Source of the DNA: Cliona cf. orientalis
Lineage: Eukaryota; Porifera; Demospongiae; Clionaida; Clionaidae
NCBI GenBank assembly: GCA_963930775.1
Contig: OZ005689.1
Location: forward strand, 2,046,001-2,110,000
DNA length: 64,000 bases
Direction of reading: 5' to 3'
In this document: piece after piece, positions 22,891 through 34,568 of the stretch
How the letters are laid out: each line of letters starts with the position of its first letter
How positions within the stretch are numbered: position 1 is the first letter of the stretch
The notes under the pieces: generated by a model
Database searches by the model: none
Seen by the model: only the letters and a program-made list of their open reading frames with translations
Told to the model about the DNA's origin: nothing
Position numbers and translations under genes: made by a program

Positions 22891-23380
22891 TAGGGTTGCT
22901 ACGGTGAAAATTCGATTTTCACGATATCGTTCAACGACTCTCGGGGCACACTCACTTTGCCGTAAGGAACCTCCGGCTGCCATAAAAACCAATATCGTGC
23001 TCCTTATGAAGTATTACAGGCCGTGGATCGATTTTTTGCTAAGGGGTTAAAAATGAAATTATGTCATAGAATAATGGGTGAATTATGAAATTTCTCTCTA
23101 ATTGTACGAATACCCCAGGGACCCTTCTCTCTGATTTGGCTCTGTGTGCGAGGTCTTTGGACCCCTCAAGTACCTGCACTGGACGGTAAAACTCGCTGGT
23201 AGGTGATAAAAAGCAAAATCTGAGAGGCATAAATGATAGTGTGATATATAATTTTGAAGGAAACTCTTCCCTCGCACTATTATTAGACATAGGGGTGGGC
23301 AGTGTGTCCACATGCCTGGTATGGATTGAATGCAATACCTCTTTCCATCTGTAGAACTGCTATGATCATAGATTTTGCAG
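22891..23380 (+). repeat. Left terminal inverted repeat
   Basis: It begins TAGGGTTGCTACGGTGAAAA, followed by a short hairpin AAAATTCGATTTT. Shared blocks with the right arm include ACCCCTCAAGTACCTG, TCTTCCCTCGCACTATTA and CCATCTGTAGAACTGCTAT. Confidence 0.85.
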
Positions 23381-23550
23381 TATGGTGTGTATATGTGTGT
23401 GCGTGTGTGTGTGTGTAGACTTGACATGTGCCTGCTATGCCAAATAATATGGCAATTTTGAACTTTTGACCCCCGCTATGTACTGCCAGACATAATATCT
23501 GTTTAATAAATTTAATTCTTTATAACAGGTAATCTTGAGGAGTCTTGAAT

Positions 23551-23873
23551 ATGGCTGCTCAACCAGGTTTGTATTAATTTTGATACTCTCCTTGTGCATA
23601 TTATTATACTATTATTAATTTTTATCATTATAGCTTAATTTTTCTTGTTTTGCAGAATCAACTCCCCAATTACCTGCAGATGAAAGTGCTGCTTATAGAT
23701 GTGAGGTATATACCTTACGTGCAGAAATGAAACAGTGCACCAATCAAGTACAAAAATTAGCCGAAGAATTTAGTGAAATGAAAAAGGAGCTAGAGGCCGC
23801 AAGAAAAGAGGTGGACACTACAAGATATACCCTCAATGAGATTACTGCAAAACTTTTAGCCCAAAATAATTAA
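23551..23873 (+). CDS. Small coiled-coil protein of the transposon (two exons)
   Basis: Exons 23551-23566 (ATGGCTGCTCAACCAG, donor GTTTGT) and 23656-23873 (acceptor TTGTTTTGCAG) join into 78 codons, 77 aa. The body from about residue 18 is a charged heptad-type coiled coil: LRAEMKQCTNQVQKL then EEFSEMKKELEAARKEV. It resembles the transposase coiled coil (MQTQMKQCAKEVEQI, SEYSELKRKFEESRKQL) in sequence and register. It could be an accessory partner, a regulator that poisons transposase oligomers, or a product of internal duplication. It lies just inside the left TIR and converges on the large gene. The splice model is inferred from sequence alone. Confidence 0.7.
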
Positions 23874-24273
23874 ACTATAATTCTTGTATAGATTGTTTAC
23901 CCCTCGTATAACCATAAATGTTGGCAGTTGAACCCATTGCAAATAATTAGCTTTGGCAGCATTGCCGCTGGGTTGTAGGCCCTGTGTCGACCTAGCCTAC
24001 CAGCACTATAATATAGCACTGCCAAATTTAATTCCCTGCCGGCTATATAGCTACGGTATATTACATGATGCAATTGAGATACATAATACTCATATTAAAA
24101 TTCTATAATAATTATTGATGTTTTTTATTCACCACGATGGACTATTATTAGTATTATGCACAACCATAATAATAATATGACATTGTAATATTATATACAG
24201 TGAAAATAAGGTATTATGAGTGTACATGTATAGTAGTAGATTACTATGATTAAAATTGTATCACGAAACTTGG
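23874..24273. other. Convergent 3' spacer inside the transposon
   Basis: AT-rich sequence between the two convergent stop codons, presumably 3' UTRs for both genes. It has several ATTATT runs. No ORF. Confidence 0.5.
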
Positions 24274-27200
24274 TTAATCCAGAACTTTGATATCCCCATT
24301 AAGTAAGTCAACTGTAAGATCGAAAAAGCAGTGTTCCTCTTCTCCTTCATACTGTACTTCATGTGAATTTGTGGATGCATCAAAAGTAATTATTTTGCCA
24401 CAATACCACTTTACGCTACCTGCATCATCTATTTCAAATCGATGTTGAATGTGCTTTCCAACCAAACCTGTAGGCTCCTTTATATAACTTGAGCACTTAG
24501 GGGTATGTGCATCAATAAAATCCGAAAGTTCCTTAGTAACTTCACTCAATGGCCGCTGTTTCCTAGAACGACTGAAAACAATATGAGTATTTTGTCCCAG
24601 CAGTTTTCTCCTGATTTTTATCTGGGTCTTCAAGAGTGAAACTTTTTTGGCCTTCTTTTTGGTAGCACTGATATTTTCTGCTTCAATGACACATAGCATT
24701 TCCTGTAGTTCCTGCGAAGTTGTAATTAAGTGCTCTTGTGCAAGTTCATCTCTTTCTTCTCGAACTTTTCGTTTCAATGCTTCTCTTCTCAGGTGTGCCT
24801 GCAACATATTCTGTCTTCTTTGTTTACTTCTCTCTTCTTCTTCATTCCGATACTCCTTTGCCACATTTTGTCTTTCCGTAACAGCTAGATCCAAAACTCG
24901 CGCTTGTTGTTCATTAGGAAGTTCATGTAACCATTTCATTGTTTGATTTTTCTTTACTTGCACTAGATTAGAGCGGCTCATTTGCTGTAGGTTAGGAATT
25001 GCAGTTGTCAAATAATCATTGAGACCTAAGATGGACTCACAAAGATCATTGCTAGGTTTGAGCTCTGCCAGTACTTTCCTTACACATACTTCAGGGTCCC
25101 AATACTTCCCACCGGGAAGTTGATTTTTTGCATATGTACACAGCTTTTCCTTCATTTTAGCTGCTCCAGAAATTAGCAGGGGATAAAGAGTAGTGGGATC
25201 ATCCTCGTTGGGCTCAAACATTTTGTTGTATACTACTTGAGAATTGAGATGGCAGCGATGGTTAATTTGCTTGCTGTTACTATATAGCCTCTCCTCAGAC
25301 CTGAACACTCGATAATCTTTGTCCATAACGATAGCAGGATCACATTTGACTTCTTGTAAATACATTTTTAGTTCTAGATAATGCTGATTCATATCCAAGA
25401 CTGTCTTTCCTAGGTCGTTTGACTTGGAAAGCATCACAATATCAGCATACACATGAAAATACATCAAACCATCAGCTCTAAGCCGAGTAATTTCATCCTT
25501 ATCTTGTAATTTGGCCAACAAATCTACTTCTAGTTTGTTGCCTGTATCCTTGCCTGTATACTTTAAGAAGCTCACAGCAGCATCTGCCAGAAAAACAATC
25601 TTGGCCGCATTAGCAGCTGACACGAAGTAACGACTACCGACTTGACGATCTAACTTCACAACAGCGCATGAGCGATAGTACATACGATCTTCCTCACTTG
25701 AGCTGGAGTCACCTTCTTTGAGTGCCAAGAAGTCAGGGAAAGCTAATACACCACATCCATACTCTGGTGTCCCATGCTTACCAAAGAGTTTACAAAATTC
25801 ATGGACTAGTGTATCTACTGGGTGGTACTTTCGACTACTTGATAGGTCATCTGATTGGCAAGCAATTCCACTTAAAAATGCCTTGCGGAGATTTACACCA
25901 AGATGCATTGAGCAAAAATTTTCAACTAATTCAACAGTTTCAATACTAGCACATCCATACTTTGCTTCATCTTCTTCCCTACACTCCTCAATCAGCTTGT
26001 TAATTCTTTTCTGAGTTGATGCAGAATCTGAAGTTGATGCCACCAATAAAGTCCAGTTGATACTATTAGGGTTTGGCATTCCTAGAGCATATGCTGTTTT
26101 ACGCAACTTTTCAAGCTCCCTTGATACATCAGCAATTACACTCTCTGCAGTTCCATCTGGCAATTCATTCACAGAAAGCACCATATTGTTGATTGCTACA
26201 CCTCCTAATTTTTTCTGAAACTTAGTAGTTCCATCTGTATTCATTAAAAATCCTTTGTTTGTCGCTTCACTGAGGACAGTTGCTTTGTGAGCATTACTAA
26301 TTGTTTTAAGTTCCTCTCTTCGCATATAATCTGCACAAGCCCGCTGAGGTAGCTTAAGTTCCTCAATATCTATAGAAGGATTGAAACACTTGATGACCAT
26401 CTTAATAATCGCAGCAATTTTGGATGAAGGAATCTGATCAGACAGCAAACTATAATAAAGCTTACGAATTGCAGGTGAGTATCTTCTTCCAGACTTTGTC
26501 TGAAAGGTGAAATCAGCAATATCATCGACTGTCGTAGTTTTGTCATCAGAAATAGAAGCCAATTCTGTCTCTAGTGCAGCAACTGCAGTTGATATTTCCA
26601 TATTTTCTTCTTGCAAGTGCATAAGTTCTTCTTCCAATAACCCATACTCTGAACGGAGTTTCTTAAATTTCTCAGCCTTTTTTTCAGCAGTATTTCTTTG
26701 CTTTTGAAGTAGTAGTTTTTCGTTAGTGACATCACGTAATGCTTGCTGTGCACTACGTAATTGTTTTCTAGATTCTTCAAATTTTCTCTTTAACTCACTG
26801 TACTCAGAGGTAATCTGTTCTACTTCCTTTGCACACTGTTTCATTTGTGTTTGCATAACTCTCACATCAGCCGCTGCTTTGTCGGGCCCATATGACATTA
26901 ACGAACTCGAGGGTTGCTTTGATTGGCATATTCTTTCAATCAATCTGTATACGTTATCTGCACGCATCCCTCTATCTTTCAAATTTTGATCAATTGCTAT
27001 ATAGAATCTTCCAATTGCCTGCTTTGTTGTTCCACGAGTTACAGACCACTTTTTAAGGAAAGGATGCAACTCTTGATAGAATCCAATTTCAGGAATACCC
27101 TTTAAAGACCATCGAAGATGTTCATTCCCACCTTGAACTCTATGAAAGATTGATGCTAAAATATCTTCACTGAGTCCATACTGATGCAATACTGATGGGA

Positions 27201-27693
27201 AAACAATATCGGAATCTAGGTGTACATGAAATGTGCATACAGATTATCATAACAAGTACATACTCAAGACAGTGGAGTTATACACAATGTAGCTATAGAC
27301 AGTAGTTATTATAGATAGGTATGTGAGCATAGTTACCTGATGTAGCTGGGTTTCTGATTCGAGGTTCCCAGATCCTCTTTCTATACGAAGATAATGGGGA
27401 GCCAAAAAGTTTGGATTCACCTCTTAGTGAGGACCTTGTTGGAGCAACAATACGTGATACTGTTTCATAAAAGCGGCGAGGGCGTCCAATATAAATATGT
27501 GGATATAGTCTTGTAAATTTAGAGCACAGTAGTTCTTCATTGTTGGGACATTGTTGCTCTGACTCCTCAAAGACATCAATCAACTCACCATATGTTGGCT
27601 TTCGAGCAGCTACAGTGAATATATACCGTATGTGAAGACTTAGTTAACAATGATACACACAATTGAGTTACCTGATCGTGTTGATCTTGCCAT
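24274..27693 (-). CDS. Candidate DDE transposase with coiled coil, 1070 aa
   Basis: Exons 27672-27693 (MARSTRS), 27337-27609 and 24274-27191 join in frame into 1071 codons. The large exon by itself would start at TTG, which supports the upstream exons. The N-terminal exon has KFTRLYPHIYIGRPRRF. A coiled coil spans about residues 205-320. Candidate RNase H-fold acidic residues are D418 in MNTDGTT, D487 in STSDSAST and E817 in NDLCESILG, with a Cys/His stretch (FCSMHLGVNL) between the second and third; this D-D-insert-E order is typical of eukaryotic cut-and-paste transposases. A second charged helical region lies at ~860-940. The C-terminus (HRFEIDDAGSVKWYCGKI, YEGEEEHCFFDL) resembles a small Tudor/PWWP-like barrel. 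The frame is fully intact. The catalytic assignment is inference. Confidence 0.75.
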
Positions 27694-27829
27694 GATCACT
27701 CGGACAGCTTGAAGGGGATCACCTTGCATGGGGTGGAGTAGGGGTTAAACCAATCAAAAGAGAGCAGCAGACACAGGTTGACAGTCTAAGGAATATTAAT
27801 ATCTATGATTTATATCACTATACTATATG

Positions 27830-28315
27830 CAAACTGCAAATTTTCGTGATTATAGCAGTTCTACAGATGGAAAGAAATGTTGTATTCAACCCACACCAGG
27901 CACGTGGACATCCTGCCCATCCCTATGTTTAGTAATAGTGTGAGGGAAGAGATTGCTCCTAATTCATGGGTCATAGAATAGTTTATGTCCCCGAAATTAC
28001 GCTATTTAAGCCTACCTGTGAGTATTTAGAGCCCACTACAGGTACTTGAGGGGTTCAACAGCGTCCACATACGGAGCCAGAACGCTCACATTGTTTGTAC
28101 AATTAGATCGAGATATTGAAATCCCGCGTATTGTGGCCTGACGTAATTTTATGTTAACCCCTTGTCCACGAAAATCGCTCAAATGCTTGCGGCGCATCGT
28201 AGGGAGCGCGAGATCCGGTTTCATCGCAGCCAGAGGTTCCTAACGGTAAGGTGAGTGTGCCCCAAGAGTCGTTGAGCGATATCGTGAAAATCGAATTTTC
28301 ACTATAGCAACCCTA
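27830..28315 (-). repeat. Right terminal inverted repeat
   Basis: The inverse of the left arm, ending TATAGCAACCCTA. The identity drop and indels relative to the left arm are visible between 27960 and 28200. Confidence 0.85.
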
Positions 28316-28506
28316 GCATAGACATTCGCGTTATACTTCTACACTGTATCCTGTATTGGGCAGTAAGGTAAACCGGGGTAATTTCGATTGCCCCGCATAC
28401 GACATTACCCCGGTTTATCTTACATGTATATAGAATGATTTTGACTTTGACTAATTATTACGCAATAACTTACACGGGCGGACCCGGAGCTCGTGACTCA
28501 GTGAAA
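28316..28506. promoter_or_regulatory. Right part of the pair 2 divergent promoter, with palindrome
   Basis: It starts with the second GCATAGA target copy. Bases 28369-28421 form an inverted repeat with arms TAAACCGGGGTAAT and ATTACCCCGGTTTA around a ~20-nt loop, possibly a tiny MITE. The start codon of the plus gene is at 28507. Confidence 0.5.
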
Positions 28507-29812
28507 ATGGCGGCTACAATACCCCGCGTATACCTATTACTCAGTATTTTTCTTCTTCTGAGCTCGGTACATGTTATAAATACTGGAACACAGTGTGAAA
28601 GTGGTGAGTAAAATAAAATTATCGCTAGAATCTGATGGTAATTCGCGATCATGATAATACAGGAGTCCGAGGAATCGCCCTCAGGCCGCGATTTAGCTAA
28701 AAGCTATTAATAAGAGGGAAGTTAGGTTGCGATTCGATCATTGTACTCCTCGGGATCGATCGCAATCTGGCTTAAGTAACTCTATGACCACAAAATTAAC
28801 ATCTGATTCATCATATGTATACAGCTACCAGGATCCTTATATGCATGCTGTGCAGGGGCCTGATCACCATCATGCATGGACTAATCTGAGCTTCCAGATT
28901 GATCATACACTTAGTCTAGCAATCAGATATAGCCCTAGCTATTTTTCCCTTTATGCCACCAGATCGGCTTTGCAATTGATAACTTAATATGGCTGGCCTG
29001 TATGAATTGGCTTATAGCAGAAACTTGATGATTACCTAATTTTAAATTAGCTGATATAGCTAGTAAACTTAGATCAAAATTAAATGAGTCGACAGACCAC
29101 AATATTATTAAATAATAATTATGTAGAAAGCTAGCTATGGTTAGCTATTATCTTTGAGTGACATAATTGTTATTATAGCTCTTAGTATCTGATTGCATGC
29201 AGTCCCATAAAGTAATGCCGAAAGCCAATCAAGGCATAGCTATATGGCCTTTAGCTAAAGATTTATAATAGCTTCGCTTACTAGCTATGTGTAGCTAGTC
29301 ATAATTTAATTATTTTGCTGCGATCTTATTTGATTAGTCATTAATGATGGCAATCATGCCCGAAGTGAGTGCCTAGATCTGACTGAAGCTGTAACAAACC
29401 CACCTCCTCCAATTGTCCTCGCTGCTGCTGATGAAAACAAGCAATTTCTCTGCAAAAACGAGTTACTACTTGAAGCATTTTCCTGCACCCTCTACGGTTT
29501 TGACTTGATATGGGATTTCAATGGTCAACAAATTGCTGCTTTCCTCCCAGATGATCCAATTGGTGATAAAGTCAGTCTTTCATTTCCCACTAAGTCTGCA
29601 CCCATGTACAATTTGACAGCAGTCCTCACACAGGTTACCCAAGTATCTTCACTCAGCAGATTCAATTTGCCCTTTTGTGTCTCTGTTTTAGTAGTTCAGC
29701 CCTTCAATGAGAGTCAGACTAATGTCGATCCTTACAATGTAACCTGTCGAACTTTCAGGCTGTACCGGAAATAATCGTACTGTGTGCCAAACAAAGCAGT
29801 ATAAAGTTGCAG

Positions 29813-31425
29813 GTATGCCTATACATAATATGATGTATGTATTATCGCTTTAAAAACTGTATGAGAAAAGCTCTCCTATTTGGAATTGTTACTGTTGTAT
29901 AGTGACAATAATGGTGATACAATAGTCATTCCTAATAATTTTATTAATCGAAAACATGATCAATGAATATTCCTTTACCAAGTTTGGAATATATTATTAT
30001 ACATATATAATAGTTAGCTAGCTACTGTAACATAGAATTGCTTTTAATTATTATAATTATGCATAATGTCAGGCGGCTAATATATATAGCTCTAAAATTG
30101 TAATTTTTCACTACCAAATTGAAATAAGAATTTCTCCTCAAAAGTGCATTTTTATGACATGGAAATCAGGTACAAGACTTGGCTAAGAAATTCAAAATTG
30201 GATAAATTAAAAAGATCTTCAATTCATTAAATTAAGACAAATACGGCCTAGTTATCAATCAATTTGTGATTATCAAAGAAACTTAAAGCTTATATATGAT
30301 AATTTGAATCATTGAATCCAGAAAAATAGACCGAAAGTGTCTGAATATTGATGACATGAGTAGGATCTATTTAAAGCCTTGTCATATCTGATTCAAGTAA
30401 CACTGTGGGCTAAAATTTGGTAGCCATGCAGTGACAGCAAGGGTATAGGTGGTCATATTATTATATTATTCCAAATCTGGCACTTCACATATCATTTTTA
30501 GCGGTGATGGAACTAATTGTCTGAAATTTGGTACAAACGTCTGGTATATAGTTGCATAAATCAGACAGGTGAACCTTTTTTGCTCTAGCTCACACATGGT
30601 TTTAAATTATCGCAGAGACTTCGGATTTGGTACACGTATGTGATCAGCATTTGACTAGAGCTACCAGTCAGCGCTAGCTAGAATAGTGATCATATTATAG
30701 CTCTTTCTATTCCTGAAGTACGTATATACAGATGTCTGATTATAATATTATGTGGTGGCTGATACATTTGAGCGCTGACTCTACTTATAGTAAATAGTCA
30801 TTGAATCAAAGAAGAGCCAGGCACATACTGCAGGCCTTATTCAAGAATATCACAATCATAATAATTATTATTATGACATTCTACATTAATTTTATCAGTA
30901 ACGTACGGCCATTGAAGGTGTTTGCTTACGAATTATTCCAGTGGCTATAATATAGCTACTACACATGCATGCACTAACTATATTGTGTCATGTGATTTGA
31001 TACTATATTATGTCATGGACTCTCCCAAAGCTGTAGATTTGGACAATGATTATGGTATAATAATATTATATATATTATATATAATATAGCTAATATTGTG
31101 TGCATTGAGACAGTGCATTGTTATGAGTAGTCACTTCCTTTATCATGTATAATAACAATGTATACAGCCTTATCAGTCTGTCACATGCTGTTCAGTCTTA
31201 TTATTGTACACATTGCACTCTACATGTCAATAACCATAGTGTCAGTAGACTCCCTATAAGTACTGTGGCCTGGGGATGGCCTGGATATGCCATATATGTA
31301 TACAATACATTACATATATGGCATATTGTCATCCTGGATACATATTATCATGCCACTGCACAAAAATCATGACAGATGGCATTGATGAATTATGCTAACG
31401 AGGAACAAAGAGAAACAAGTACCGT
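29813..31425 (+). other. Large intron of copy C, left part
   Basis: AT-rich intronic DNA without ORFs of note. No element with clear ends was found here. Confidence 0.4.
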
Positions 31426-31607
31426 AGTATCCCGGGCAGACACCGACTCCCGGGTAAGCACCCATGTATATACCCCATTTCAAGTAACTAGCAGCTTCTA
31501 TACAAACGAATGGAATTTGATCCCATGCAGGCAAGTGCCCATGCATGCGGGCCAAAATCGCAAGTTTTGTATGAGCGCCCATGCATTTGGCGCTTACCCG
31601 GGACACT
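31426..31607. mobile_element. MITE with AGT[AG]TCCCGGG termini
   Basis: AGTATCCCGGGCAGACACC at the left and the inverse of GGCGCTTACCCGGGACACT at the right are ~19-bp imperfect inverted termini. The element is ~182 bp and non-coding, in the second intron of copy C. Confidence 0.65.
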
Positions 31608-31644
31608 ATTAATAATTATAAATACGGTATAAAAGCAATGTAAT

Positions 31645-31994
31645 TGAAGTATGGATGGGAGGGCCAAAAAATAAGATTTGTAGGGACGATCACGTCCACT
31701 ATACATCCCTACGCTTGCTTTTTTAGTAGGTGCACGCAGGAAGAAACTAACCAGGCAGCATTAAATGCGACAGTCAATCCCCCCACCCCCATGAGCCATG
31801 ATAACAATAGGGGATATCATGAATTTCTCTCATATGCATTCAAGATTCAAGTTAAGGATAGCACCAACGGATCATCGCCAACAGGCACATGATAATCGAG
31901 AAAAGGAAACGTAGGGATGTATAGTGGACGTGATTATCCCTATAAATCTTAAGTTGTTTCATATACTTTTTGGCCCTCCCATCCCTATACTTCA
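31645..31994. mobile_element. MITE with ~75-bp inverted arms
   Basis: Arms 31645-31717 (TGAAGTATGGATGGGAGGGC...) and 31908-31994 are inverted copies sharing GTAGGGA...CACGTCCACTATACATCCCTACG. The centre is non-coding. Same intron as the previous element. Confidence 0.75.
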
Positions 31995-32049
31995 TTCTTC
32001 ATATTATACAGACAGATGGGCCTGGTGCAGGCATTTCAACAGTACTAAC

Positions 32050-32246
32050 TAGGATTGGCTTCCTTCGTAATTAGTAGCAGCTGCATGCTGGTTAGTTAGT
32101 GGCATTCTTTACATAATTAGTAGCAGCTGCTGCTGTTAGTTAGTGGCATTCTTTATGCAAAGAATGCCACTAACAGCAGCAGCTGCTACTGTGACATGGC
32201 AGAACATCACTATAATAATATTACTATGGTGACATTCTGCCATATC
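32050..32246. repeat. Tandem repeat plus two strong hairpins
   Basis: Two direct copies of TAATTAGTAGCAGCTGC...TTAGTTAGTGGCATTCTTT are followed by a near-perfect inverted copy, making a hairpin at about 32119-32190. A second hairpin, ATGGCAGAA...TTCTGCCAT, spans 32196-32245. Confidence 0.75.
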
Positions 32247-32846
32247 ACAATCATTATACCCTATTATTATTATTATTATAAAAAGCATGCATGCACGCAT
32301 TCGGATAATTCAAGATTCAAGATAATAATAATAATATTATTATACAGACTCAATTGTATTATAATATTATTATGCACACAGAGCAGCCAGATAAGCCAAG
32401 TAATGGAGCCGGGAGTATTCAAGAAATAAGTTTGGAGTCAGCAGAAGCCATGGTTACGCTACACTGGAACCCTCCCAAAAATTACAAGAGTACTACCATC
32501 GATTATTACGAACTAACTCTGATTGGAACTCACTCTAACACTACCACAAGAGTATATGTAGGAACTGATGCACAGCTGGCCTTTTCACGCATTCTACCAG
32601 TCTCAGAGAGGAATTATACATCAGCAAGTATTTCGGCTGTGGATGTATGCGGACAACGAAGTGAACTGTCACATTTTGTACTCACTGAAATTGTGTCAAT
32701 GAGTGGTCCTTCTACCTTTCTGACTCCAACTAACTGCATGCACAATCATAATTATAAGCCTCTTTGTAATTGGCGGATTGGCACTACTGATCATGTTAGT
32801 ATTAACAATCACAGTATGCATTAAATTGCAGCAAAAAAAAAAGTGA

Positions 32847-33845
32847 CGCAAGCACAGGGGGATTAAAGGGCTGAAGAATTAATTATGCACTTTACACTGA
32901 TTAATATTATGCTGATTGAAACAGTGTTGCAATAGCTAGCTCTTAATTATTACTGTTTGCCACTTGTGATTGTAGAGTTTCAAAACAAATCCATAGATAT
33001 TAGTGTTAGAGAACATGCACTCTTTGCCAGACTCAATTGCACTGTATAGCTATAGATAGTAATTGGTATAAGTGTTCTTTATTTAAAGTTATTATGATGT
33101 AACCATGTTCTATATTTAGCTTGTTCTAGAACTTTCTTATACTGATTTTTGTCTTTTGTCAGTGTGTATGATTATTGATATTGATCAAAGTGCTGAACAC
33201 GAGTCAAAGAAGCATGCAAGCGATTAATACTGCAGTATTACTATATAGTAACTATACGCTCCACATTTTCATGAGAATCAGTCACAAGCTAGAGCTCATA
33301 GTAATTAACAGCATAATATCATAGACTCTGAGTTGGTAGACTCTGTAAGACTTAGTATATGGATGACACGGTATATAATATATTATAAAATTAATACCCA
33401 AATATCTCAAAATATAGGTAACTTTATGAAATTTCTAAGTGTCAAAATCAGAATCTCCAGGAAAGTATCTATCTAATAAGACCAAGATCATTCATCAAAT
33501 CCATTGTACATGCCAGAACTAGATGTTCAAAAAAAAAATAATTAATGATCATTTCTCATTCTTTCTTCAATGGGCTAGCTCAAGATTGCCTTGATCTCTC
33601 ATCTTTGTTTGAGTATAAATCCATTCCATTTTAGTAGCACGCAGTGCAGTAGCACGCTAATTTTGCATTATTTTGACAGTTACATGATAGTGGGTGTTAA
33701 TTCATGGCGCATTGTCAACAGAGCGTGTCTGATAACGCCATTTTGTGCACGCACGCACAGGCATACATCTTCCTGAGACGACCATTACCGACCAGTGGGT
33801 GATCTCGGCAGTCACACCCTTAAGCTAATAATTATTACATTACGT
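32847..33845. other. Intergenic, repeat-derived
   Basis: It contains an inverted copy (33310-33525) of the repeat at 796-1020, and near 33775-33815 a copy of the segment at 7290-7340. No gene is supported. Confidence 0.5.
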
Positions 33846-33846
33846 T

Positions 33847-34277
33847 ACGTCCAGAGTCCCAATCAACAAATCGATTCGGCCGCTCGATGAGGTAATGATG
33901 ATGAAACCTATCATGTGATGAAATGATGATGAAACCTATGATAAAATTGGGTGAAGACTGCTTCAAAAAAATGTTTAGCACGCATGAAAGCTTGTTGGGG
34001 CCCAGAATTCGAACCTAGCGTAGAAGAGATAGTGGACTATCGATGAGATATGGCGATTCTCCCAGTTCGCTTTCTATGGCGAGCACGCACTCGGGGGGAT
34101 TTCCCTATTCAGTCTAGGCACATGGCAAGTGGAGGTCACGTCCGGGTCAACCGGCTCAAGCCGCGCGCCTCAATATACTCGCATATGGAGCATGCGCAGT
34201 CTGTCGACTTGTCCTGGTTCGAATTATGGCGGGTACAGTAGCGCGATGTGGCACTTTTCATGAGGGACTCTGGACGT
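33847..34277. mobile_element. MITE with ACGTCCAGAGTCCC ends
   Basis: Perfect 14-bp inverted termini (ACGTCCAGAGTCCC / GGGACTCTGGACGT). It is followed by GTAGTCTCCAAATTGTTCAT, which also follows the next element. The interior is non-coding. Confidence 0.7.
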
Positions 34278-34292
34278 AGTCTCCAAATTGTT

Positions 34293-34483
34293 CATCCCGA
34301 GTCCCAATTAGAAAAAAAAAAAAAACAATTCGGCCGCGCGATGAGGTAATTATGATGAAACCTATGATAAAATGTTTAGCGCGCATGACAGGTAGTATAC
34401 GCGTGTACGGAGCATGCGCGCAGTTTATCGATGTGTCCTAGTTCGAATTTATGGCGGCTACTTTTCATGGGGGACTCGGGATG
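34293..34483. mobile_element. Related shorter MITE with CATCCCGAGTCCC ends
   Basis: Perfect 13-bp inverted termini. The internal AATTCGGCCGCGCGATGAGG segment matches the preceding element, so this is a shortened member of that family inserted next to it. Confidence 0.65.
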
Positions 34484-34568
34484 TAGTCTCTAAGTTGTTC
34501 ATTACTTGTTATTTGCCCAGTAGCAATTTACTTTTCTGCGGTTATTAGGTAATGATGACGTAATCTAT

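Larger units (their letters stand above)
22891..28315. mobile_element. 5.4-kb DNA transposon, ~480-bp TIRs, GCATAGA target duplication
   Basis: The ends TAGGGTTGCT...AGCAACCCTA are flanked by a perfect 7-bp repeat GCATAGA (22884-22890 and 28316-28322). Inverted arms run 22891-~23380 and ~27830-28315; the outer ~95 bp are about 88% identical and the remainder is more divergent with small indels. Inside are two convergent spliced genes, a small plus-strand gene (23551-23873) and a large minus-strand gene (24274-27693). The long TIRs, 7-bp duplication and DDE-like protein define a cut-and-paste transposon. I cannot place it in a superfamily with confidence; Dada-like and P-like elements are also reported with target duplications of about this length. 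Confidence 0.9.
28507..32846 (+). pseudogene. Ig/FN3 membrane protein, plus family copy C (frameshifted)
   Basis: Signal-peptide exon 28507-28603 (MAATIPRVYLLLSIFLLLSS, donor GTGAGT). Ig-like exon 29338-29812 with FSC...LIWDFN and YNVTC; it goes out of frame near 29755, where TFRLYRK replaces the sister genes' CTGNNRTVC segment. FN3 exon from 32382 has LHWNPP, DYYELTLIG, SASISAVDVC. The FN3 frame stops at 32824 without a TM, while a good TM (ISLFVIGGLALLIMLVL) followed by a short Lys/Gln tail is readable in another frame to 32846, so a second shift lies between about 32700 and 32750. Its long introns hold MITEs and hairpins. Probably a decayed copy; its minus partner at 19512 is intact. Confidence 0.75.

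Noticed and set aside
24647..27105. Plus-strand ORFs opposite the transposase
   Set aside because: Antisense shadows of the long minus-strand coding exon.
28727..28987. 86-codon ORF in intron 1 of copy C
   Set aside because: Inside an intron of the family model and not conserved in the intron of copy E.
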